A stretch of 64,000 nucleotides of DNA, taken from Stutzerimonas stutzeri. GTDB taxonomy: Bacteria > Pseudomonadota > Gammaproteobacteria > Pseudomonadales > Pseudomonadaceae. Below are positions 43,487-50,578 of this stretch, in pieces. Both the position numbers and the translations under genes were made by a program. The notes under the pieces are model-generated. The model did no database searches and had not been told where the DNA came from. It saw nothing but the letters and a program-made list of their open reading frames with translations. The DNA is taken from contig NZ_JAMOHY010000016.1 in assembly GCF_024448695.1 (NCBI RefSeq), forward strand, positions 1 through 64,000, in the 5' to 3' direction. The first letter of the stretch is position 1, and each line of letters starts with the position of its first letter.

Positions 43487-45520
43487 ACGCACCACCAGCC
43501 GCCTGAACCAATCCAGCAGAACGGTAGGCAAGAGTTCGGGGCGAGGCAGCAAGGCATACTGCCCCGCCCCGAAAATGCCGGGCAGGTAGCTGGCGGCCTG
43601 GCGATCAATGGTCAGGCAGAAGGTCGAAATGCCTTGCAGTGACGCTTCGGTGACAGCCTGGCGCATGTCCTCTACGCCGTAGCGTCCTTCATATTCATCC
43701 TTGTCATTCGGTTTGCCGTCCGATAGCAGCAGTAGCAGGCGGTGACTGGCGGCTTGCTGCATGAGGCTGCTACTGGCATGACGGATGGCGGCCCCGGCAC
43801 GGGTGTAGTGCTCGGGTTCCAGTGCGCTGATGCGCAGCGCCACGTCATTGCTGAAACGTTCGTCGAACCCCTTGAGCTGCCGCACGATCACCGCATCGGG
43901 GCCTTCACCGGAGAACGCCTGCACGGCATAGGACTCCCCCATGCCTTCCAGGGCAATGCAGACCAGCAGCAGCGCTTCGCGCTCCACGTCGATGATGCGC
44001 CGGTTGGCCGATATCCAGCCGTCGGTCGAGCCGCTGATGTCGATCAGCAGGGTGATGGCCAGATCCCGCTCCGCAGTGCGGCGGGTCTGGTACAGCGCGT
44101 CGGACAGCGAGCCACCGGCACGGAAGTCGGCGTAACTGTCGATATAGGCGCCCAGGTCGATTTCGTCACCATCCAGTTGCCGCCTGCGGATGACACGACG
44201 GGCGCAGAGCATCTCGAAGTGCCGCCTGATCTGGCCAAGCAGCGAGCGATGCTCCTCCAGCGTGTTATCCACCCATTGCTGGGAGCCGGGCAGATTGGGC
44301 AGCACCCTGACGATGGCGCCGGGCTGGCGGTAATGCCGGGCGCGGTAGTCCCATTCGGGATAGTGGAATCCGTGACCTTCGGCCTTGGCGCGCTTGAGCT
44401 GCATAAGCGTATTGGCGTCCGGGGGATCATCGGAGATCAGCACCTCCTTCGGCCTGCCTGGCGTTGCGACCAGCCGTGCCTCGGGCAGCTCTGAGAGCAT
44501 GTCGCCGTATTCGTCGGCGCTGATGTCCTCGTCGCGGTCCACGGGCCGGTTCATGCCCAGGGGGTCTTCGGCGTGCTGGTGCGGCTCGTCCGCCTGGACC
44601 ATGAACAGGCCTTCGTTGTCGTCATCCTCGTCTTCTTTCGCCTCGCGCACTTGCGGGCGGCGAGGGAGGCTGGCGCTGCGTGGTGCCGTGCCAGTCGGGT
44701 CGCTATCGTCTGCTGAGGACTCCTGCGTCAGCCTGGCCTTGGCACCGGTGACGGGTGCATGCAGGGTGCCGGTCCACCAGTCCCGGAGCAGCGGGGCATT
44801 GCCGCCGGAACGGTCTTCGACTGACAGTCCCAGATAGGCGAGCAGCGCTTCGGCCAGCAGCAGTGATTGCGCGGGCGATTCGCTCAGCGGGAAGCCTTCC
44901 GGGGCATTGCCGCATTGGCTGTCGAGCAGTTGCCTGAGCAGGATTTCCAGCGGTTGGCGTGCGCGGGAAAAGTCCGAAAGCGCCGGGCGCCGTTGCAGGC
45001 AGAGTTGGCGTAGCCGCTCGATGGCCGGTGCCATGCCGGGCAGCGCTTGTGCCAGCTGCTCATCCACCGCCCAGGCTTCCAGCAGCAGATAGGCGTCCGC
45101 CGGCAGCGCAGGCAGTCCGGACGGGAGCGCTTCGGCACTGCCGCGCTGGGCGCGCAGCGCCTGTTGCAGCGCCATCACCCGATAGGCTTCACCGCCGCAG
45201 TCAAGGTCCGTGAGGCCCGAATCCACGGGCAGCCACAGGCGCTGGCCATCGGTGCCAGGGAGGGGTTGATGTTGCCAGGGTGCCTGAACTTGCCGGAAGC
45301 AACGCGCCAGCAAGGTTGGCAAGGCCGGAGGCTGAGCAATTCTGATCGGGTAACTGGTGCCGGTCACTGCCGTGATCAACAGGTCCAGGCGCGGTGCAAC
45401 ATCGGTCAGCACGGCGGTCGGCGGGCCTTTGGGCAGCGGACGATAGCGTCGCCACAGCTTTTGCGCATAGATGGTCGCATGGCGCGCCGCGTCGCTGACC
45501 AGCTCTTCGGCTTCGGCCAT
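43484..45520 (-). CDS. norD: Nitric oxide reductase activation protein NorD
   Basis: A 678-residue protein, a little longer than typical NorD. The C-terminal von Willebrand A domain has a MIDAS motif (LLIDISGSTDGW, about 500) and the following LLLLLSDGKPNDKDEY. The N-terminal half is helical, and a central acidic segment (EAKEDEDDDNEGLF) separates them. NorD works with the AAA+ ATPase NorQ to insert the non-heme iron of NorB. It is the last gene of the cluster, nine bases after norQ. Confidence 0.92.
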   Translation of the reverse strand: MAEAEELVSDAARHATIYAQKLWRRYRPLPKGPPTAVLTDVAPRLDLLITAVTGTSYPIRIAQPPALPTLLARCFRQVQAPWQHQPLPGTDGQRLWLPVDSGLTDLDCGGEAYRVMALQQALRAQRGSAEALPSGLPALPADAYLLLEAWAVDEQLAQALPGMAPAIERLRQLCLQRRPALSDFSRARQPLEILLRQLLDSQCGNAPEGFPLSESPAQSLLLAEALLAYLGLSVEDRSGGNAPLLRDWWTGTLHAPVTGAKARLTQESSADDSDPTGTAPRSASLPRRPQVREAKEDEDDDNEGLFMVQADEPHQHAEDPLGMNRPVDRDEDISADEYGDMLSELPEARLVATPGRPKEVLISDDPPDANTLMQLKRAKAEGHGFHYPEWDYRARHYRQPGAIVRVLPNLPGSQQWVDNTLEEHRSLLGQIRRHFEMLCARRVIRRRQLDGDEIDLGAYIDSYADFRAGGSLSDALYQTRRTAERDLAITLLIDISGSTDGWISANRRIIDVEREALLLVCIALEGMGESYAVQAFSGEGPDAVIVRQLKGFDERFSNDVALRISALEPEHYTRAGAAIRHASSSLMQQAASHRLLLLLSDGKPNDKDEYEGRYGVEDMRQAVTEASLQGISTFCLTIDRQAASYLPGIFGAGQYALLPRPELLPTVLLDWFRRLVVR

Positions 45521-45529
45521 GGTGATCGG

Positions 45530-46351
45530 CTAGACGAAGGTGCCGTCAACCAGATCGCGCAGGGCGCAGACCATGGACGGCTCATCCGACAGGGGCGAGA
45601 CAATAGCGGCGTAACAGGCTTCGCGTATGGGGATGCCGCATGTGGTGAGTGAGCCTGCGGCGATCAGCAGACGCGTACTCGGCACTTCAGCCAGGCCCCG
45701 GTCACGCAACTGACGGATGCGTTCGGCCAGGCTGACCAACCCTCTGGCAATAGAGGGTTCGACGGCGCTTTCACGCTGCACGATCAGCGCTTCCTGTTCG
45801 GCTGCGGGAAAATCCAGGTCCATGGCGACGAAGCGCTGGCGGGTGCTGGGCTTGAGGTCCTTGAGCATGCGCTGGTAGCCGGGGTTGTAGGACACCACCA
45901 GCTGGAAGCCGGGCGCGGCAGCAATGTTCTCGCCGGTCTTGTCGATGGGCAGCGTGCGCCGGTAATCGGTCAGCGCATGCAGCACGACCACGGTGTCCTG
46001 ACGTGCTTCGACGACTTCATCCAGGTAGCAGATTGCACCCTCGCGCACGGCGCGGGTCAAGGGGCCATCCTGCCAGACGGTGCCGTTATGGCGGATCAGG
46101 TAACGTCCGATCAGGTCGCTGGCTGCCAGGTCGTCGTGACAGGGGATGGTGATCAAGGGTCGGCCAAGCCGCCAGGCCATGTGTTCGACGAAGCGGGTCT
46201 TGCCGCAGCCGGTCGGACCCTTGAGCATGACCGCCAGGCCTCGTGCATGGCACTTCTCGAACAGTGTCACTTCATTGCCGGACGGCTGATACCAGGGCTC
46301 TTCCGTTGCCGGGCGTGTAGCCAGGCTGCGTGCGGCCTGATCCATGCCCAC
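45530..46351 (-). CDS. norQ: NorQ, MoxR-type AAA+ ATPase for nitric oxide reductase
   Basis: A 273-residue AAA+ protein of the CbbQ/NirQ/NorQ group: Walker A GPTGCGKTRF near residue 43, Walker B AICYLDEVVEAR near 105, and VVSYNPGYQRMLKDLKPSTRQRF near 155. With NorD it activates nitric oxide reductase by iron insertion or remodelling. It begins one base after the norB stop and is followed closely by norD. Confidence 0.94.
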   Translation of the reverse strand: MGMDQAARSLATRPATEEPWYQPSGNEVTLFEKCHARGLAVMLKGPTGCGKTRFVEHMAWRLGRPLITIPCHDDLAASDLIGRYLIRHNGTVWQDGPLTRAVREGAICYLDEVVEARQDTVVVLHALTDYRRTLPIDKTGENIAAAPGFQLVVSYNPGYQRMLKDLKPSTRQRFVAMDLDFPAAEQEALIVQRESAVEPSIARGLVSLAERIRQLRDRGLAEVPSTRLLIAAGSLTTCGIPIREACYAAIVSPLSDEPSMVCALRDLVDGTFV

Positions 46352-46352
46352 C

Positions 46353-47729
46353 TCAGAGCGTCCGGTCGATAGCTGTGCCGCTGTTCACCGCCGCCTGTTC
46401 GTCGGTCACCGGCTCGAAACGCGGGCGGTAGCGGAAGAAGTCGAAGATATACAGCCCCACGCCCGTGGCGAAGATACTGGCGGTTGAGATCAGCATGACG
46501 AAGTGGATCTGGATCTTCAGCTGCACATCCAGATAGCCCATGCCCATGATCCGCTCCAGATACACCTGACCGATGCCGGCGGTGGCGAAGGAAAGGGTCA
46601 TGCCGAACATGCCCGCCAGCTGCAGCCAGAACGCCCAGTAGCCAATGGTGGTGCCCTGGTCGGGACGTTTGTGGGTAAGTGAGGGCAGGGCATAGCTGAT
46701 CATGGCCAGGACGATCATCGCGTAGGCGCCGTAGAAAGCGGCGTGGCCATGCATGGCGGTGATCAGGGTGCCGTGGGTCCATTTGTTGATGCTCGGCCAG
46801 GTGTGGGCCAGGCCCAGCAGGCCGGCGCCGAACAGGGTGAACACGGTGCTGCCCAGCGTCCAGTGCAGCGCCAGTATGTTGGGATGCCGCAGCCCCGAGC
46901 GGCGCATGGCGCCGTAGGCATACATGGCCATGCCGACGATGGCCAGTGGCTCCAGCGCGCTGAAGAAGCCGCCGATCGGCAGCCAGTAATAGGGGACGCC
47001 CACCCAGTAGTAATGGTGGGCGGTGCCGAGGATGCCGGCGATGAAGACCAGGCCGACAATCACGTACAGCCACTTCTCCAGCACCTCCCGGTCGGCGCCG
47101 GACAGGCGGATCAGCAGGTAGGCGAGGAAGGCACCCATGATCATCATCCACACGCCTTCGACCCACAGGTGGATGGTCCACCAGCGGTAGAAGATCGACA
47201 CCGTGTAGTTCTCGTAATGCAGCAGCGCGGGGAAGAACAGCACCGCGGAGCTGACCAGCCCCAGCAGCAACACGCCTTCGGTGGTGGTGAAGCGCCCGGA
47301 CTTCTTGATCGTCATGCCGATGTTGTAGAGGAAGATCAGCATGCAGATGACGATCACGATCTTGTGCGGCAGAGGCTGCTCCAGCAGTTTGTTGCCGGTG
47401 CCGTAGCGGAACAGGTAACCGGTGATGGCGGTCACGCCCATGGCGGTCCACAGACCGAGCTGGATATAGGCGAGCTTGGTGCTGTAGAGCTCGGTACGCG
47501 ACTCGTCGGGCACCATCCAGTAGGTTGCACCCATGAAGCCGGTGAGCACCCAGACGATCAGCAGATTGGTGTGGATCACCTTGGTGACGTCGAACGGCAG
47601 GATGTACAGCAGTGGGTCCGGCCCCAAGTATTTGGCCGCCGAAAGCAGGCCGAATACCAGTTGCAGGCCGAACAGCACCATGGCGACGGCGAAATACCAG
47701 TAAGCGACTGACTGTGATTTATAGCGCAT
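46353..47729 (-). CDS. norB: Nitric oxide reductase subunit B
   Basis: A 458-residue heme-copper-type membrane protein with 12 helices that reduces NO to N2O. Heme and FeB ligands are visible in IHTNLLIVW (residue 53 region), HLWVEGVW with the FeB His and the conserved Glu, GTAHHYYWVG and AMHGHAAFYG. It lacks the N-terminal extension of quinol-type NorZ, so it is a cytochrome c-dependent enzyme. I chose the ATG at 47729 (MRYKSQSVAYWYF), with AGGGGATTGGCC ahead; a TTG at 47735 is in frame. Confidence 0.96.
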   Translation of the reverse strand: MRYKSQSVAYWYFAVAMVLFGLQLVFGLLSAAKYLGPDPLLYILPFDVTKVIHTNLLIVWVLTGFMGATYWMVPDESRTELYSTKLAYIQLGLWTAMGVTAITGYLFRYGTGNKLLEQPLPHKIVIVICMLIFLYNIGMTIKKSGRFTTTEGVLLLGLVSSAVLFFPALLHYENYTVSIFYRWWTIHLWVEGVWMMIMGAFLAYLLIRLSGADREVLEKWLYVIVGLVFIAGILGTAHHYYWVGVPYYWLPIGGFFSALEPLAIVGMAMYAYGAMRRSGLRHPNILALHWTLGSTVFTLFGAGLLGLAHTWPSINKWTHGTLITAMHGHAAFYGAYAMIVLAMISYALPSLTHKRPDQGTTIGYWAFWLQLAGMFGMTLSFATAGIGQVYLERIMGMGYLDVQLKIQIHFVMLISTASIFATGVGLYIFDFFRYRPRFEPVTDEQAAVNSGTAIDRTL

Positions 47730-47786
47730 GGCCAATCCCCTGCAAGGTGCCGCTCCGCCGGGTGGTTGCCCGAGGCGGAACAGCTT

Positions 47787-48656
47787 TTATTTGAATGACG
47801 CCAGGTAAGCGATCAAATGATCCAGCTGCTCGGGTGTCAGTGAGTCGGCATAGGTGGTCGGCATGAAGGACGTGCCGCCCGCCGAATACATCTCGCCGGG
47901 ATACAGATAGGCGCTGGGCTCGACGATGGATTCGCGGATATAGGCTTCGACGCTGTCGGCGCTGCCCTGGTAATCCGCCGAGGCCATTATCTTCTCGGCC
48001 CGTGATGCCAGGCCGGCCAGGGTTGGCCCGGCGAGATTCACCCCGGGGGCGATCGAATGGCAGGCATGGCAGGCCGGGGATGCCGTGCGGAAAACCGCTT
48101 CGCCCAAGGCAATCGGGTCTTCGCCGCCACTGACCGGACGAGCGCCGGGTGGCAGCTGTTCGGCCGTATGGCCGGGGCCGGAGGCATCCTGCTGTGCCAG
48201 AGTCAGGTCGGTGCCGGGAATCGAGGAGCCGGTGACCAGAATCGGTCGTGGCGGCCAGCCCTGGTTATCGACGTTGGCGACCCACTCGAAAAAAGCGATC
48301 AGCCCCGCAATTTCCTCGTCCGTGAGATTCTGGTTGGGCATCAGGCGGCGGTGACGCTGCTCGTCATAGAACCTTTCCGGGTTCTTGAGAAAGGCCGTGA
48401 GGTAAGGCGCGCCGCGGTGCTGGGCGATCTTTGTCAGGTCCGGTGCGTAATAGGCGCCCTCGCCGAAAATGGTATGGCAGTTGATGCAGTTCTTCTCGTG
48501 CCAGACATCCTTGCCTCGTGTGACTTCGTGCGTGATGCTGGCGGCATTGGTCAGTTCCGGAAACTGCCGATGGCTGTCCAGCGTAAGCCCGAGAAAGGCC
48601 ACGGCTGCGATGGCAGTGGAGATGATGGCGAAGGAGCGGGTTTGTCGCTTGTTCAT
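47787..48656 (-). CDS. norC: NorC-type cytochrome c with an additional C-terminal heme domain
   Basis: A 289-residue protein. Residues 1-145 match NorC: an N-terminal membrane anchor (about 9-27), heme motif CINCHTIFGEGAYYAPDL near residue 57 and Met ligand in RLMPNQNL. Residues about 170-289 add a second class I cytochrome c domain with CHACHS near 196 and a Met in TSFMPTTY. Ordinary NorC is about 146 residues with one heme. The extra domain may replace a soluble donor. It lies 57 bases before norB. Confidence 0.9.
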   Translation of the reverse strand: MNKRQTRSFAIISTAIAAVAFLGLTLDSHRQFPELTNAASITHEVTRGKDVWHEKNCINCHTIFGEGAYYAPDLTKIAQHRGAPYLTAFLKNPERFYDEQRHRRLMPNQNLTDEEIAGLIAFFEWVANVDNQGWPPRPILVTGSSIPGTDLTLAQQDASGPGHTAEQLPPGARPVSGGEDPIALGEAVFRTASPACHACHSIAPGVNLAGPTLAGLASRAEKIMASADYQGSADSVEAYIRESIVEPSAYLYPGEMYSAGGTSFMPTTYADSLTPEQLDHLIAYLASFK

Positions 48657-48676
48657 GGGAGCGCCTCAACGGCTGG

Positions 48677-48787
48677 TCAAACGCCGATGCCTGTCCAGTA
48701 GACGATGCCGATGCCACCCGCGTAGAGAATGGCGGCGAGCATCAACCCCAGGACCACGTGACTGAGTATTCGGAACGCTTTTTCCAC
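48677..48787 (-). CDS. 36-residue single-helix membrane peptide at the head of norCB
   Basis: A GTG-started frame of 36 codons reads MEKAFRILSHVVLGLMLAAI, continuing ...YAGGIGIVYWTGIGV to a TGA. GGGAG lies nine bases before the GTG. After four charged or polar residues, about residues 9-31 form one hydrophobic helix with small residues. The stop is 20 bases upstream of norC and the frame is co-oriented, so it should be cotranscribed. It is too short for most gene finders. A third small subunit of nitric oxide reductase or an assembly peptide is possible; homology was not checked. Confidence 0.6.
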   Translation of the reverse strand: MEKAFRILSHVVLGLMLAAILYAGGIGIVYWTGIGV

Positions 48788-48840
48788 GGTCGCATTCTCC
48801 CGAGAATGGTGTGGTGCCTGGAACAGTCGAAGCGGGACTG

Positions 48841-49176
48841 TCAGGTATTGCGGGGCAGTCGCTGGATCGTGACCAGGATGACGGCGTCGGCAATTATCTG
48901 CAGCGCATGTTCGACGCTTTCGGCCAGGTACATCAGTTCATTGTCCTGAAGGGTCTGCCAGCGACTTTCTACCTGGACTTCAATGACGCCTTGAAGACAG
49001 TGGATGGTGATGGGGCCGGCCACTGCATGGCTGGGTACGACGTGACCGGCCTTGAGCACCAGGCGCATCACCTCAAGGCTCGGGGTGCTGACCAGCGCCT
49101 GTGAGCGTAGCTCGGGAAACGGATCTGCCCTGAGCAGGCTGATAGCCTCGCCGGACTGTGCATGTTTCAGTGCCAT
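48841..49176 (-). CDS. Small cupin-domain protein, first gene of the nor cluster
   Basis: A 111-residue cupin_2 type protein with no signal peptide. It has a beta-rich core with AGHVVPSHAVAGPITIHCLQG, EVQVESRWQTLQDNELMYL and SVEHALQIIADA. Two or three His fall where cupin metal ligands are expected, so it may bind iron or sense a ligand. It ends 53 bases before the 36-codon gene and reads in the same direction. I chose the ATG at 49176 (MALKHAQSGEA). A role in NO metabolism is inference from position. Confidence 0.72.
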   Translation of the reverse strand: MALKHAQSGEAISLLRADPFPELRSQALVSTPSLEVMRLVLKAGHVVPSHAVAGPITIHCLQGVIEVQVESRWQTLQDNELMYLAESVEHALQIIADAVILVTIQRLPRNT

Positions 49177-49288
49177 GGCGCTCCGACCGATACGCTTTGT
49201 TTCAATTGAGGCTAGTGAAGGGATCGGGAACTGTCCAACGACTGAGGGATGAGCGGTTCGCTCGCTGAAGCGGGGAGTGGCAGAAGGT

Positions 49289-49317
49289 GATGCCCGGCGC
49301 ATTGCACGCCGGGCATC
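49289..49317 (-). terminator. Hairpin downstream of ccpR
   Basis: GATGCCCGGCG (49289-49299) pairs perfectly with CGCCGGGCATC (49307-49317), nine bases past the ccpR stop. The T-tract on the minus strand is weak (ACCTTCTG), so efficiency is uncertain; it separates ccpR from the nor cluster. Confidence 0.6.
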
Positions 49318-49325
49318 GGAGGGGC

Positions 49326-50357
49326 TTATTCCGGCTTCGGAGTAGTCGCAGTGCTCATCGGCAGGATCGGATAGGCGACCTGCGGCTGATCACCGGTCAG
49401 GCTGTGAAGGAAGGCGGTGATGGCCTTGACTTCGTTGTCCTTGAGCTGACGGCCCAGCTGGCTGTCACCCATGATGGCCACGGCCTGCTCCAGATCCCAG
49501 ACCTCACCGCTATGGAAGTAAGGCGGCGTCAGTGCGATGTTACGCAGCGGTGCAGCACGGAACACGTACTCATCGGCGGCGGTGTTGGTCACGGCGAAGC
49601 GGCCCTTGTCGCCTTCAGGCAGTACGTCTGCGCCCGGCTTCTTGATCACGCCGAAGGGGAAGTAACCCTGGCCGCCGACGTTGACGCCGTTGTGGCAGGC
49701 GATGCAGCCGGCATCCATGAACAGGGCCAGACCTTCCTTCTGCTGGGCATCGAGCGCCTTGTCGTCACCCTTGAGGAAGCGGTCGAACGGCGAGTTAGGC
49801 GTGGTCAGGCTGACTTCAAAGGCTTCCAGCGCATAGGCCATGTTGTCGAAGCTGACCGGATCCTTGTCCTTGGGAAAGGCTTTCTTGAACTCGGTTACGT
49901 ACTCGGGAATGCTCTTGAGGGTCGCAACAACCCGGTCAGGCGTGTTGTTCATCTCAACGCTGGCCTGGACCGGACCCTTGGCCTGCTCCTGCAGGTCCTT
50001 GGCGCGGCCATCCCAGAACTGCGCGGCGTTGAACACGGCGTTGAGCACGGTTGGCGAGTTGCGCGGGCCTTTCTGCCAGCCGTGGCCGATGGAGGTGGTG
50101 ACGTTGTCGCTGCCGCCGATGCTGAGGTTGTGGCAGGTGTTGCAGCTGATCACGTGGCTGCGCGACAGGCGCGGATCGAACCACAGTTTATGGCCCAGAA
50201 TGGCCTGATCTTCGCTGACGGCATGACCACGGACTTCGGTGACCTTGTCCGGGATCGGCTTGAAAATGGAGTTGGCACGCTCGCGCAGTTCGTCGGCATG
50301 GGCGCTGCCGGCAATCATTAGGAGGCTACCGAGCAGCAGGGGCGCTGTGGATCGCAT
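49326..50357 (-). CDS. ccpR: Cytochrome c551 peroxidase
   Basis: A 343-residue diheme cytochrome c peroxidase with a signal peptide (MRSTAPLLLGSLLMIAGSAHA), high-spin heme motif CNTCH near residue 75 and low-spin heme motif CIACH near 220, and GHGWQKGPRNSPTVLNA typical of the family. It reduces hydrogen peroxide in the periplasm with electrons from cytochrome c551 or azurin. A perfect ANR/DNR site lies 61-74 bases upstream of the start, matching the known anaerobic control in P. aeruginosa. Confidence 0.95.
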   Translation of the reverse strand: MRSTAPLLLGSLLMIAGSAHADELRERANSIFKPIPDKVTEVRGHAVSEDQAILGHKLWFDPRLSRSHVISCNTCHNLSIGGSDNVTTSIGHGWQKGPRNSPTVLNAVFNAAQFWDGRAKDLQEQAKGPVQASVEMNNTPDRVVATLKSIPEYVTEFKKAFPKDKDPVSFDNMAYALEAFEVSLTTPNSPFDRFLKGDDKALDAQQKEGLALFMDAGCIACHNGVNVGGQGYFPFGVIKKPGADVLPEGDKGRFAVTNTAADEYVFRAAPLRNIALTPPYFHSGEVWDLEQAVAIMGDSQLGRQLKDNEVKAITAFLHSLTGDQPQVAYPILPMSTATTPKPE

Positions 50358-50417
50358 TGTTTATTCCTCTATCGGTGTTGGCTGATGCTAGGAGGCGTCA
50401 TTTGTATAGGGGTTGAG

Positions 50418-50431
50418 TTGATTTGCATCAA
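50418..50431. promoter_or_regulatory. ANR/DNR (FNR-type) binding site
   Basis: TTGAT-TTGC-ATCAA, a perfect match to the FNR/ANR consensus. It lies 61-74 bases upstream of the ccpR start, consistent with a site near -41.5, and about 150 bases upstream of the divergent protease gene. Confidence 0.9.
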
Positions 50432-50578
50432 GCGAGGCCGAGGAAGGCTTTTAGAAAAATGTCTCGATTTGTAACAGGTTGCACGGGATGCCTTTTTAGC
50501 CAGCCTTGCGGCTCGGCGGAGGCATCGCCAGAATGGCGTCACTTTTGTGGCCTGAGAGCCACCCAGCAAGGATTTCCA

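Noticed and set aside
49197-49210. TTGTTTCAATTGAG as a possible DNR site for the nor cluster
   Set aside because: Only one half resembles TTGAT and the site is 21-34 bases from the start codon, too close for activation.
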